This document shows, piece by piece, positions 38,301-46,245 of a DNA stretch of 64,000 bases. Both the position numbers and the translations under genes were made by a program. The stretch lies in assembly GCA_046328715.1 (NCBI GenBank), contig JAXLWB010000040.1:1-64000 (forward strand). Reading direction: 5' to 3'. Positions within the stretch are counted from its first letter, which is position 1; each line of letters opens with the position of its first letter. Below the pieces are notes generated by a model, which worked only from the letters and a program-made list of their open reading frames with translations, was not told where the DNA came from and did not search any database. The stretch is from JAXLWB01 sp046328715. GTDB lineage: Bacteria > Chloroflexota > Anaerolineae > Caldilineales > Caldilineaceae.

Positions 38301-38397
38301 GGCCGGCCCGCAGCCAGGGACGCGGAGCGTTTTTCAGCGCTCGTTCCCGTCGGCGGCGCGCCATTAAGATAGAATCATGTCGGTCAAGTCGTTGCAT
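35371..38397 (-). CDS. Class A penicillin-binding protein (transglycosylase/transpeptidase)
   Basis: This bifunctional peptidoglycan synthase is anchored by a helix at about 33-60. The GT51 glycosyltransferase domain has the catalytic Glu131 in VALEDRNFFENPG and GGSSITQQLIKN. The transpeptidase domain has SxxK in QPGSSFKPYVYA (near 415), SRSYNIPA (SxN) and KTGTTNGFKDNW (near 624). After about residue 740, a Pro-rich linker and an Ig-like region follow (LRLTVNRPDGPREVRS, DHTPPKVEINEPSENRLYV, ending IKVYVRHKKQ). Such C-terminal beta domains may bind wall polymers. A second ATG (residue 12) is a possible start. The protein implies an ordinary peptidoglycan wall. Confidence 0.95.
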   Translation of the reverse strand: MQRLDRHDSILMARRRRERALKNAPRPWLRAGQTSLAVVLIVLIVFLALIGAGVASVFAVYNTYAAQLTNNGLDIIEKQQEDDFETVRIYDSSGKHLLYESVDPRPFRGDRRFVSKSRMSEWVWKAAVALEDRNFFENPGVNVRGLFRAFASNLGGGAVQGGSSITQQLIKNVIIPPEERAQQSYARKIKEVILALEVTRRFPKDRILEWYLNSNFYGNLAYGVEAASQVYFGKSATQLSLAEAAMLAPIPQFPAQNPINNPDEAKKRQGLALAAMVTGGFITQAEADAAFAEPLQLRKSAAERFEITTAPHFALYVLQRLKDEYNTIEDPYRIWREGFTVYTTLDVDLQNYAQQVARDQISKLIEQKKNASNSSAVVIKNGTGEILAMVGSLDYNNEAIDGQVNIATSERQPGSSFKPYVYATALEKKQLNAASMILDVPMTVPLGDGTFYRPENYDRQYHGPVSLRNALSRSYNIPAIKVMDQVGVADALRLAHRMGINGLNRGLDFYGLNLVLGGGEVTLLDHTYAFSVFGNGGVMIGEPAPPAQLRPGFRTLNPVAIKQIRNSKGDIIKIYEHPEAQRILSAETAYIMADIMSDDVARAPAFGANTDLTLPDRKMGAKTGTTNGFKDNWTMGFTPQFTVGVWVGNTDNTSMDNVTGLSGAAPIFNAVMRRVHENQPVQWYDRPGTVLNKVICQPSGLLVSPNCPGDHQRSEIFAAGTEPTTQDNVWQAVGGTVYEILPQEAADWVRENGIPQPASSSGSDATAIRVGDSDVGINYPGTGGYVNGSIEIKGNARGGPYRLDFGPGEQPDTWTQIGSEHGEEVQDGRLETLDTSGLGEGVYTLRLTVNRPDGPREVRSIFTVDHTPPKVEINEPSENRLYVMEDDEQINVNVDVEDGLRIDRVEFYIDGQRFGTAYGAPFNERWKIKMRDVAQIETGNAQNWLAFPSSDPEIQPGRILFFGDGFAAIRTAGAVYLEEHTLKAIAFDAAGNANTSKEIKVYVRHKKQ

Positions 38398-38422
38398 AAT
38401 TGTTTGTTACAAGTGGCAGGTG

Positions 38423-38475
38423 GCGAGTGGCGAGTCTAAGAACCCCGCACGTCAGTAAGGGGACCCGCCACTCGC
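38423..38475. repeat. Inverted repeat between methyltransferase and PBP genes
   Basis: GCGAGTGGCG (38423-38432) and CGCCACTCGC (38466-38475) form a 10-bp stem with a 33-base loop. The left arm continues as GGCAGGTGGCGAGTGGCGAG, again a short-period repeat. Confidence 0.4.
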
Positions 38476-38494
38476 AATTCGCAATTTACCATTG

Positions 38495-39268
38495 TTAATC
38501 TGCCTTTTCTACCACAAGCAGATGACTGATGCCAAAGACGGTCATAGGCGAATGTTCAAGTGTATAGGTGATGCGCCGAATCCAGCCACCCAACGCAGGA
38601 CGGCGAGCGCTCAGATTATCGTAGCCGGGGTAGATTTGTGTGTGATGGATGATGCGCACCGGCAGGCCGATGAAGAGGGAACGAATGTCATTGGCAGTGT
38701 AGGCGCGCACATGGGGCGCTAGTTTGTTGCGTAATCCATCCGGTAAATAATTGATCAACGGTGTGTTGCCAAAGTGATATTTGCCATTCCAATAGTGACC
38801 GTGGGTCTCAAAGGGATAAAGACGATTGGGGGCAAAGATCACAGCTCGCCCGCCTGGCTGGAGCACCCGCACCATCTCGGCACAGGCAGCACGGTCGTCC
38901 TGCACATGCTCGATCACCTCGTGGCTCAGCACCAAGGCGAAGTGGTTGTCGGGATAGGGCAACTGTTCGGCGGCGGCTAGTTCTAGCTGCGCCTCGGGCA
39001 CGGTTGCCTTGGCAATGGCCAGATGTTCGGGTTCAATGTCGATGCCATAGATCTCCCTGACATAGGGCAGTAGCGCCTTGACATACATGCCCACGCCACA
39101 ACCATCGATCAGCACCCGGTCAAAGCGTTCGGCGCGTGTCGAACGTCCCCACTGCAAAATCATATTCAACCGGCGATCCTGCCCGGCGCGCCAGACAAAG
39201 CTCGGGTTGCCGCGCTTCGCCGCCCGTTCCCCGTGCAGATCGCTGGGGAGTGTTGAGTTACTAGACAA
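38495..39268 (-). CDS. Class I SAM-dependent methyltransferase
   Basis: The Rossmann-type methyltransferase core shows VLIDGCGVGMYVKAL (motif I), YGIDIEPEHLAIA (motif II), YPDNHFALVLSHEVIEHVQD (motifs III-IV) and LQPGGRAVIFAPN. The C-terminal third has aromatic and basic residues (HGHYWNGKYHFGNTPLI). The substrate is unknown; similar proteins modify quinones, lipids or sugars. The reading frame is open to a GTG at 39304 inside a MITE-like repeat. A TTG at 39268 with GAGAGG about 10 bases before it is the likelier start, so the exact N-terminus is uncertain. Confidence 0.8.
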   Translation of the reverse strand: MSSNSTLPSDLHGERAAKRGNPSFVWRAGQDRRLNMILQWGRSTRAERFDRVLIDGCGVGMYVKALLPYVREIYGIDIEPEHLAIAKATVPEAQLELAAAEQLPYPDNHFALVLSHEVIEHVQDDRAACAEMVRVLQPGGRAVIFAPNRLYPFETHGHYWNGKYHFGNTPLINYLPDGLRNKLAPHVRAYTANDIRSLFIGLPVRIIHHTQIYPGYDNLSARRPALGGWIRRITYTLEHSPMTVFGISHLLVVEKAD

Positions 39269-39289
39269 TCTTGGTTTTCCTCTCGTCGG

Positions 39290-39441
39290 AACTACCAACC
39301 CCACCCTAACCCACCCCTGTTAAGGGAGGGAACAGTGAGTGGATGGGTTTAGTTTTCTCTTCTGTCCACAAAACTGAATTTGCCCCTTCATAGTTCCCTC
39401 TATGATTAGGAGAGGGTTAGGGTGGGGTGGCTTTATAGTTA
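39290..39441. repeat. MITE-like intergenic element, family 1, copy 2
   Basis: This 152-bp element matches copy 1 at 17647-17798 in both ends (ACTACCAACCCCACCC at the left, GGGTTAGGGTGGGGT and TATAGTTACATA at the right) and in the AAGGGAGGGAA block, while the centre differs. It lies between menG and the methyltransferase gene and reaches into the possible start of the latter. Confidence 0.7.
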
Positions 39442-39544
39442 CATAAATTATAACTTCACGACGGGCACGAGATGGGGCGGAATAGGATACAAGCATGAGA
39501 CAACACTGCCGCCGCCCCACCTCATGCCCCTACCCATCACCTTG

Positions 39545-40270
39545 TCATCCTGCCACCTTGGTTCCTACATGAATCGCCACGGTGCCAAAATTCTGCTCTT
39601 GATAGAAAACGTTTACCAGGCCAGCTTGTTCCATCATGCCTTGCAGTTGCGGTGGCGCAGGGAATTCCACCGTGCTCTGCGGCAGATAACGATAGGCCGC
39701 AGGGTCACCGCTGATCAGGCCACCGATAAGCGGTAAAATTTGGAAGACGTAAAAGCTCACCAACGGCCCCAAGGCAGCGTTGCTCGGTGGTGTCGTCTCC
39801 AGACAGAGAACGCGCCCGCCTGGTTTGGTCACCCGTGCCTGCTCACGAAAGGCCGTCACCCGATCGACCACGTTGCGGATCAAAAAGCCGCTAACCACCG
39901 CATCAAAGCTGTCATCGGCAAAGGGCAGGTGAAAGGTATCGGCCTGCATAAAGGGCAGCGTAGATCGGGCAGGGGAGGCCTTGCCCACTGCCATCATTTC
40001 ATAAGTGAAGTCGGCACCATAGGCCTGCAAGCCCGGATAGCGAGTGCGTGCCTCCTGGGCAATGTCGCCGGTGCCGGTGCCAATATCAAGTAACGAGCCG
40101 TGCAAGGGCAAATTGGCCAATTGCAACAGTTGACGTCGCCAACTTTGGTCCATGCCAAAGGTCATCAGCCGGTTCATCAGATCGTAGGTTGGCGCAATGC
40201 GCGTAAACATCTGATTGACGTAGACCGGTTTCTCGTCGCTCGAAGGTAAGATTGAATTGCTCTGCTTCAT
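39545..40270 (-). CDS. menG: Demethylmenaquinone methyltransferase (MenG/UbiE)
   Basis: MenG carries out the last step of menaquinone synthesis, methylating demethylmenaquinone. The protein shows MFTRIAPTYDLMNRLMTFGM, WRRQLLQL, LLDIGTGTGDIA, FADDSFDAVVSGFLIRNV and TKPGGRVLCLETT, all family signatures, then FYVFQILPLIGGLISGD. It has 241 residues. The quinone would serve the respiratory chain that feeds the ba3 oxidase. It heads the minus-strand run 40270-38495 together with the methyltransferase gene, separated by a MITE-like element. Confidence 0.93.
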   Translation of the reverse strand: MKQSNSILPSSDEKPVYVNQMFTRIAPTYDLMNRLMTFGMDQSWRRQLLQLANLPLHGSLLDIGTGTGDIAQEARTRYPGLQAYGADFTYEMMAVGKASPARSTLPFMQADTFHLPFADDSFDAVVSGFLIRNVVDRVTAFREQARVTKPGGRVLCLETTPPSNAALGPLVSFYVFQILPLIGGLISGDPAAYRYLPQSTVEFPAPPQLQGMMEQAGLVNVFYQEQNFGTVAIHVGTKVAG

Positions 40271-41270
40271 CCCTTGATCATAGCATTAAGCAGCCAAAAG
40301 TGGGAATTTTGGGGAGATTGGAGACAAGGAGAAGTGAGATTGGGCGAACACGTTCAGGATGTGAGCGCCAGCGTGACGCAATGCACAATCCGCATTCCAC
40401 ACTGTATGCCGACAAAATAGCCGGGCGCATCGAGCGAAGCCGTATCGCAGGTTGACAAAATGGATGGTCGCTCAACCCATCTCCGGATTGTAGCGCGACA
40501 GGTCAACTGACTGCTTGTGCGATTGCGTCGGGTCGCCTTGTAGCAAAATGACGGTGACAAACAAGCAAGCGCTGCCCGCCTACAAAATCCATCTCAATTG
40601 TGCAATGATTCCTTGGTCGTGTGCCCAATATATTCTTGGCATCGCCCTGCCCGTCCTGTTCGCTTACAAACTCAACTTGGGTTCGCCCAAAAGGCCTTTG
40701 CATTACGTCAATATTCCGTTTGGCCACTCCACATTTTGTTTTACATCGTGGCAGATGAAAGATTGCGCTGCAGAAGACTATATTGACTATCAGCACAACA
40801 TACTGCTTCTTCACAACAGATGCTTTACTGTCCGACAAGGCGCAGTGTAATTTGCACTCGACCCCCTCGTCTCACGCCAAGATCATTTCTGGTCGCCGCC
40901 AGTGGGCTTGGTTCTGCTACAGAAAATATGCTTTTATGGTAAGCAGGGGTTTTGTTGCACTGGAAAGCGGTTACGATGTTTCATACTTGGAATTCTGTAG
41001 CGTTGCAAGACGAATTTGGACTGGCACGTGGATGTATGGTTCTCCTGTTTCGCTTAAAAAGATCGGCGATGTTCCTGGTTTCTAACTTCTTTTTCGCTTC
41101 TCATTGCATCCTGATTTAAGGAAACATCAGTCATTTGTTTGGTGACTTACAAAGTGGGGTGTGCTAGGCTTAGGCCAAGTACCGTTTACCCGCGTACCCC
41201 TGTTTCTGCACATCACGGCCTCATTGCGATGCTGGTGGGGGAGGCCCCCCTGGGTTCCACTGGATCGATT
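40271..41270. other. 1-kb stretch without a supported gene
   Basis: Several open frames of 60-110 codons occur on both strands but none shows a family motif, a good ribosome site or the codon pattern of neighbours. I see no tRNA, rRNA or transposase signature. It may be a decayed gene, a structured RNA or the long leader of the nuclease gene. Confidence 0.4.
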
Positions 41271-43019
41271 ATGCGCAACCTCTTCAAATTGTTGGTGTGG
41301 TTCATAATTTGGCCACTCCTGATCATTCCTAAACTATGGCGGATTCGCTTTATTGGGAAACTTCTGGCAATTGTCTGGAGCCTGATCGTAGGGTTTGTCA
41401 GCTTGAGCATCTTGATCGTTGCCCAATTGCCCGTGAGCCAACAATCCGTGGGCTTGCCCCGGGTCACGACCCCGGTCGTCAATGCACTCGCGGCACCGCA
41501 AAACGAGGCGAGTCCGACTCCTGCTGAGATTGCTCCTGCAACGGTTGTCGCCACCCTACCCCCGATAAAGACGCCGACAGAGCAGCCTAGCAACACAGCA
41601 ACTTTACCCCCGACCGATATACTTGGCGACACTGCAACCCCGCAACCAACTGTCCCACCGCCTGCAACGGCCACGCCGCTGCCCAGCGCCGCCCCAACGA
41701 TTGCAGCGACTGCTACAGCGACTCCACCGGTCGCCAATGCGGAGACAGCTCAAGTCTCGCGCGTAATCGATGGCGATACGATCGAGGTGTTAATCGCTGG
41801 CACTGCGCACCGCGTGCGCTACATCGGCATCGATACGCCGGAACAAGGACAGCCTGGCTATCAAGCCGCATCCGCCGCCAACTGGGAGCTGGTGGCCGAG
41901 CAGAGGGTCTATCTTGTTAAAGAGATCTCCGACACGGATCGTTATGGGCGACTGCTGCGCCAAGTCTATCTGGCAGATGGGCGTTGGGTCAACGGTGAAC
42001 TGGCGGCGCAAGGCTGGACGCAACCGGTGCGCTATCCACCAGATATTCTCAAAGCCACCGAGTTGGAAGCCTTGACGCTCGAAGCCGCCCAGGCTCAACG
42101 GGGCTTTTGGAGTGGTGCTTCCGCCTACGACGGGGCCATGTCCTATGCCCTCAGCCAGCAACCAGGTAGCCTGCGCAAAGGCCCTGGCACTGACTTCGAG
42201 ATCAGTGGCAACATTCCTACCAACACGCCCTTGACGATCTTTGGCCGCAACGAAGCGGGCGATTGGGTGCAGGTGCGGCTGCCAGATCGGACGGGAGGGT
42301 GGATGGAAGTATCGAATTTGAGGGTCAATGTTGCGGTCGCCTCGATTCCGGTTCCCAATGATCTACCCAAACCAGTTGTCGTCGCACCGCTCATGCCAAC
42401 GGCCAATCGTGACGCCAATTTACGTGCAGGACCGGGCACCGACTATACCGTGATTGGTGGTACCCGTTCGGGGGACGCCTTGCAGATTGTGGGTAAAAAC
42501 AGCGACGGAAGCTGGTACAAATTGAGCAATGACGCCTGGATTGCAGCAAGCTTGGTCAATAATCCTCCAACAGATTTGGCGGTCGCTAGCGCTCCGCCAC
42601 CCTCTGCGACTGCGACTCCTGTTCCTGTTGTTGCAGTGCCCCAAGCACAGGAAGCTGTTCAACCGGCAGTTCAAGCCCCTGCACCGTCTGGTAGTGCCAA
42701 AGTGATTATTCAGTGGGTGAACTATGACGGGCAGGTCTACCGAGTGGAAAGTGACGAATTTGCTGTAATCGCCAACGTTGGCAATGCTTCTGTTAACATT
42801 GGCGGCTGGCTGCTAAACGCTGGCGACAATGGCCAGAATTTTGTCTTTCCCAGCTACGATTTAGCGCCGGGTCAAAGCGTGCGCGTCTATACCGACGAAA
42901 ACCACCCCGATAGCGGCGGCTTCAGCTTTGGCAGCGGTAAGGCGATCTGGAACAACAAGGGTGATTGTGGGGTTCTGTATGACCAAGCAAGGAATGAAGT
43001 AGCGGAGTATTGTTACTAG
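41271..43019 (+). CDS. Secreted thermonuclease-like protein with SH3 and LTD domains
   Basis: Two N-terminal hydrophobic segments (about 2-18 and 25-48) and a Thr/Pro-rich linker (about 65-155) lead to an SNase domain. It shows VIDGDTIEVL (metal Asp near 166), RYIGIDTPEQG (Arg and Glu region) and DRYGRLLRQVYL (catalytic Arg). Two bacterial SH3 domains follow (GSLRKGPGTDFEISG and ANLRAGPGTDYTVIGG, about 300-430). A C-terminal lamin-tail-like domain (about 475-582) ends in a Trp/Asn-rich segment and YCY. It probably degrades extracellular DNA at the wall. ATG 41271 is preferred over upstream 41139 because the hydrophobic N-terminus starts there. An Excalibur-domain frame that often forms the tail of such nucleases follows after a REP element. 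Confidence 0.85.
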   Translation: MRNLFKLLVWFIIWPLLIIPKLWRIRFIGKLLAIVWSLIVGFVSLSILIVAQLPVSQQSVGLPRVTTPVVNALAAPQNEASPTPAEIAPATVVATLPPIKTPTEQPSNTATLPPTDILGDTATPQPTVPPPATATPLPSAAPTIAATATATPPVANAETAQVSRVIDGDTIEVLIAGTAHRVRYIGIDTPEQGQPGYQAASAANWELVAEQRVYLVKEISDTDRYGRLLRQVYLADGRWVNGELAAQGWTQPVRYPPDILKATELEALTLEAAQAQRGFWSGASAYDGAMSYALSQQPGSLRKGPGTDFEISGNIPTNTPLTIFGRNEAGDWVQVRLPDRTGGWMEVSNLRVNVAVASIPVPNDLPKPVVVAPLMPTANRDANLRAGPGTDYTVIGGTRSGDALQIVGKNSDGSWYKLSNDAWIAASLVNNPPTDLAVASAPPPSATATPVPVVAVPQAQEAVQPAVQAPAPSGSAKVIIQWVNYDGQVYRVESDEFAVIANVGNASVNIGGWLLNAGDNGQNFVFPSYDLAPGQSVRVYTDENHPDSGGFSFGSGKAIWNNKGDCGVLYDQARNEVAEYCY

Positions 43020-43037
43020 GTATAAAGTTGGCTTGTG

Positions 43038-43136
43038 ACGCAGCCGACCTACCAGAGGACTGAGACCCGGTTAGCCCTCCGGTAGGCGGCGCAGACAACC
43101 GACACGTTCTGACACGGTGGCGCCGCCTGCCGGAGG
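43038..43136. repeat. REP elements (half type B plus full type A)
   Basis: 43038-43060 is the right arm of a type B hairpin (GCAGCCGACCTACCAGAGGAC). 43075-43136 is a complete type A hairpin: CCCTCCGGTAGGCGGCG pairs with CGCCGCCTGCCGGAGG across a 29-base loop, with one mismatched pair at TA/TG. Its right edge gives the GGAGG ahead of the ATG at 43143. Confidence 0.85.
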
Positions 43137-43142
43137 ACTGAC

Positions 43143-43382
43143 ATGACGCAAGCCGAAGAGCCAGCGCAGCCAGTCGCAGTCGATCCACCTCCGCCAGCCG
43201 ATCAGGTGGTTGCCCAACCTCCTGCCCAAGCCGATTGTGATCCAAACTATGCCGGAGCCTGTATCCCGAATGTGAGCTACGATTTGGACTGCCCCGAGGT
43301 GGGAGTAAAGGATTTTCAGGTCGTTGGCTATGACCATCATCGCTTTGATCGGGATAAAGATGGAATTGCCTGTGAGAGTTAG
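43143..43382 (+). CDS. Excalibur-like calcium-binding domain frame, probably severed from the nuclease
   Basis: The 79-residue frame has a Pro/Ala-rich stretch (residues 4-30) and an Excalibur-type domain with CDPNYAGACIP, DLDCPEV and FDRDKDGIACES, whose Asp loop resembles an EF hand. These domains normally end longer secreted nucleases or SH3 proteins. Here there is no signal peptide, so a free product would stay in the cytosol. The ribosome site (GGAGG, 43132-43136) and the ATG both come from the adjoining REP element and its conserved tail. The best reading is that a REP insertion cut the last domain from the upstream nuclease gene. Whether the piece is translated is unknown. Confidence 0.6.
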   Translation: MTQAEEPAQPVAVDPPPPADQVVAQPPAQADCDPNYAGACIPNVSYDLDCPEVGVKDFQVVGYDHHRFDRDKDGIACES

Positions 43383-43393
43383 GAGAAAACGGT

Positions 43394-43422
43394 TTGCTAA
43401 GTTATGTGACTTATGTTAAGAT
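43394..43422 (+). promoter_or_regulatory. Candidate promoter of hsdM
   Basis: TTGCTA (43394-43399), a 17-base spacer and TAAGAT (43417-43422) form a plausible promoter 110 bases before hsdM. Confidence 0.4.
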
Positions 43423-43533
43423 AGTTGTAATTGATAACACCATAGCTTCTGTTTGAAGACCGTTACGGGATAGTTTCTTCCGGCGGTTACATTCCACTCA
43501 ATTACTGAAACGCCGCAACTGAGGAGTCCCTAG

Positions 43534-45096
43534 ATGCCCGAACCACGGAGCAACAGCGCCAATCTCGGCTTTGAAGCACAGCTCTGGAAGACAGCCGACG
43601 CCCTGCGCAACAATATGGACGCCGCCGAGTATAAACATGTCGTGCTCGGTTTGCTCTTTCTCAAATACATTTCGGACGCCTTTGAGGAACAATACCACAA
43701 ACTGGAAGCCGAACGCGAGCAGGGTGCCGACTCTGAAGATATCGACGAATACCGTGCCGTCAATGTCTTTTGGGTGCCACAGGAGGCGCGCTGGGCGCAC
43801 CTGCAAGCCAATGCCAAACAGCCCACCATCGGTCAACTGGTGGACGAAGCAATGAGCGCGCTGGAGCGGGAGAATGCGTCGCTGAAAAGTGTGCTACCCA
43901 AGGACTATGCCCGTCCTGGGCTGGACAAGACACGGCTGGGACAGTTGATCGACCTGGTGAGCAACATCGGATTGGGCGACAAAGAGAACCGCAGCAAGGA
44001 TGTGCTGGGGCGGGTCTACGAATACTTTCTCTCCCAGTTTGCCAGCGCCGAGGGCAAGAAGGGTGGCCAATTCTACACGCCTGCTTGCATTGTGCGTCTG
44101 CTGGTAGAGATGTTGGCTCCCTATAATGGCCGCGTCTACGACCCCTGTTGTGGTTCGGGCGGTATGTTTGTCCAGAGCGAAAAGTTTCTGGAAGAACATG
44201 GCGGTAGGATTGGCCAGATCAGCATTTACGGTCAGGAGTCGAACTATACAACCTGGCGGCTGTGCAAGATGAATTTGGCGATCCGTGGCATCGACAACCA
44301 GATTGCCCACGGCGACACCTTTCACAATGACCAACACCCCGACCTCAAAGCTGACTACGTGCTGGCCAACCCACCCTTTAACGATAGCGATTGGCGCGGC
44401 GATCTGCTCAAGGATGACAGTCGCTGGCAATATGGCAAGCCGCCGGTAGGCAATGCCAACTTTGCCTGGGTGCAACATTTTCTCCATCACCTGGCACCAA
44501 TGGGGATCGCTGGCTTTGTGCTGGCCAACGGCTCCATGTTTTCCAACCAGTCGGGCGAAGGTGAGATCCGCAAGGCGATCATCGAAGCCGACCTGGTTGA
44601 TTGTATGGTGGCGTTGCCGGGGCAACTCTTCTACTCCACCCAAATTCCGGTCTGTCTCTGGTTCTTGACGCGCACCAAGCGCAACGGCACCCGTTCGCCA
44701 GGCTCAGGGCAAGAATTGCGGGAGCGCAGCGGCGAAGTGCTCTTTATCGATGCGCGCAAGCTCGGTGTGCTGACCGACCGTGTACACCGAGAGTTGACTG
44801 ACGAAGAGATTCAAACCATTGCTGGTACCTATCATGCCTGGCGGGGAGATGCGGAGGCCGAACATCGCTATGCAGATATTGCTGGCTTCTGCAAGTCGGT
44901 TGTGTTGGATGATATTCGCCAGCATGGGTATGTGTTGACACCGGGGCGCTACGTGGGTGCTAGTGAGATGGCAGAGGACGATGAGCCATTTGCCGAAAAG
45001 ATGGCACGATTAACCGCCACGTTGGAACAACAATTTGCCGAGAGTGCGAAGCTAGAAGAACAGATTCGTCGAAATTTGCAGTGGTTATCCATGTAA
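43534..45096 (+). CDS. hsdM: Type I restriction-modification system, methylase subunit HsdM
   Basis: HsdM methylates adenine N6 at the site chosen by HsdS. An N-terminal helical HsdM_N domain (about 10-150: SANLGFEAQLWKTADALRNNM, GLLFLKYISDAFE) is followed by the methylase core with KGGQFYTPACIVRLLVEML, VYDPCCGSGGMFVQS (SAM site) and the catalytic NPPF in DYVLANPPFNDSDW. The C-terminal helices end in a coiled coil (TATLEQQFAESAKLEEQIRRN). It has 520 residues and is complete. GAGGAG lies 8 bases before the ATG. A REP fragment starts within 6 bases of its stop, and the RAYT gene and REP array separate it from hsdS. Confidence 0.95.
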   Translation: MPEPRSNSANLGFEAQLWKTADALRNNMDAAEYKHVVLGLLFLKYISDAFEEQYHKLEAEREQGADSEDIDEYRAVNVFWVPQEARWAHLQANAKQPTIGQLVDEAMSALERENASLKSVLPKDYARPGLDKTRLGQLIDLVSNIGLGDKENRSKDVLGRVYEYFLSQFASAEGKKGGQFYTPACIVRLLVEMLAPYNGRVYDPCCGSGGMFVQSEKFLEEHGGRIGQISIYGQESNYTTWRLCKMNLAIRGIDNQIAHGDTFHNDQHPDLKADYVLANPPFNDSDWRGDLLKDDSRWQYGKPPVGNANFAWVQHFLHHLAPMGIAGFVLANGSMFSNQSGEGEIRKAIIEADLVDCMVALPGQLFYSTQIPVCLWFLTRTKRNGTRSPGSGQELRERSGEVLFIDARKLGVLTDRVHRELTDEEIQTIAGTYHAWRGDAEAEHRYADIAGFCKSVVLDDIRQHGYVLTPGRYVGASEMAEDDEPFAEKMARLTATLEQQFAESAKLEEQIRRNLQWLSM

Positions 45097-45100
45097 GACA

Positions 45101-45206
45101 AGCCCTCCAGTAGGTGAGTCTAGCGGAGAATGTAGGATCGAGGCGTCCTCCGGTAGGTGGCGCAGACAACTGACACGTCTTACACCGTTACGCCGCCTGC
45201 CGGAGG
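45101..45206. repeat. REP elements between hsdM and the RAYT gene
   Basis: 45101-45116 is a left-arm fragment (AGCCCTCCAGTAGG). 45147-45206 is a full type A hairpin (CCTCCGGTAGGTGGCG with CGCCGCCTGCCGGAGG). The piece between carries GTCTAGCGGAGAA, also found after other REPs in the locus. Confidence 0.85.
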
Positions 45207-45266
45207 GCGGGTCTACTCAACAATGAAGGACCGAACGACCTCCAACACAAAGACCAAGTTAAACCA

Positions 45267-45857
45267 ATGCCAGCACGCGATGTTCAGTTTGTCCAAGGTC
45301 AGTATTACCATGTGTTTAATCGAGGTATCAATCGTCAAAGCATCTTTCGTGATGATGACGACTTCATTGCCTTTTTAACTCGTATCAAAAAGCATTGTAT
45401 ACGCTTCAAAATTGTCGTGATCGCCTATTGCCTGATGCCAAACCATTTCCATTTTCTGATGCGTCAAGATGGAGAAATACCGGTTAGAAAAGCAATTGAA
45501 TTGACCGGCAATGGCTATGTGCAACATTATAACCATCGGCATAAACGTACTGGAACCCTCTTTGAAGGCAGATTCAAAGCGCTCCTGGTCGATGATGACG
45601 AATACATACATCACCTATGTCGTTATATTCACGGCAACCCAGTCAAAGATGGTTTTGCCCTACGGCCTGAATTGTGGAGTTACTCAAACTATCAGGAATG
45701 GTGCGGTACACGCAACGGAACACTCGTGGATCGAACCTTTATTACCGACCATTTCGGCACGCCATCCCGCTACACCGAATATCTATACGACTATCTACAA
45801 AACCGAGCAAAGTTACCTACAACCTTAGCTGCCTATTTATCGAGTTTGATGGAGTAA
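45267..45857 (+). CDS. REP-associated tyrosine transposase (RAYT, IS200/Y1-like)
   Basis: This 196-residue HUH-family single-strand transposase shows YYHVFNRGINRQSIF, the metal-binding HUH motif in YCLMPNHFHFLMR, the helix with candidate catalytic Tyr (ELTGNGYVQHYNHRHKRTG), the RAYT signature LFEGRFKALLVDDDEYIHHL and YIHGNPVKDG. RAYTs are domesticated relatives of IS200/IS605 transposases that process REP hairpins and are thought to spread them. Here the gene is flanked on both sides by REP hairpins of matching type, the arrangement known as a REPtron. It is inserted between hsdM and hsdS in the same direction. No terminal sequences of a classical IS are seen. Confidence 0.88.
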   Translation: MPARDVQFVQGQYYHVFNRGINRQSIFRDDDDFIAFLTRIKKHCIRFKIVVIAYCLMPNHFHFLMRQDGEIPVRKAIELTGNGYVQHYNHRHKRTGTLFEGRFKALLVDDDEYIHHLCRYIHGNPVKDGFALRPELWSYSNYQEWCGTRNGTLVDRTFITDHFGTPSRYTEYLYDYLQNRAKLPTTLAAYLSSLME

Positions 45858-45867
45858 TACTCGCTAG

Positions 45868-46245
45868 CCCTCCGGTAGGCGGCGCAGACAACTTACATAA
45901 CTTGACATCGTTACGCCGCCTGCCGGAGGGCGTGTCTACCCAACTATGAGGGCTCGAACCGTCCTCCGGCAGGTCGGCGTTAGGATGTCGGTAAGATAAG
46001 GTGAAGCCGCCGACCTACCGGAGGACTCACACTTCGCAAGCCCTCCGGTAGGTGGTGCGGGCAACCGACACGTCCTGACGCGGTGATGCCGCCTGCCGGA
46101 GGGCGGGTCTAGCGGAGAACAAAGATATTGGCTCGAACCGTCCTCCGGCAGGTCGGCGTTAAGATGTAGGAAAGATAAGATGACGCAGCCGACCTACCGG
46201 AGGACTGACGCTCGCAAGCCCTCCGGTAGGCGGTGCGGGCAACCG
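45868..46245. repeat. Alternating REP array (A-B-A-B-half A)
   Basis: Type A hairpins lie at 45868-45930 and 46041-46103, type B at 45961-46026 and 46140-46205, and a left half of type A at 46219-46245. A has arms CCCTCCGGTAGGCGGCG / CGCCGCCTGCCGGAGGG. B has GTCCTCCGGCAGGTCGGCG / CGCCGACCTACCGGAGGAC and is close to A in reverse. The A-to-A period is about 175 bases. This is the layout of a bacterial interspersed mosaic element. Confidence 0.9.

Noticed and set aside
40503..40850. Overlapping 111-codon frames on both strands
   Set aside because: Neither translation shows a family pattern, and composition is unlike the neighbouring genes.
45267..45857. Complete IS200/IS605 insertion sequence
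   Set aside because: There is no TnpB gene and no IS200-type end structure. The REP hairpins on both sides and the sequence pattern fit a RAYT instead.
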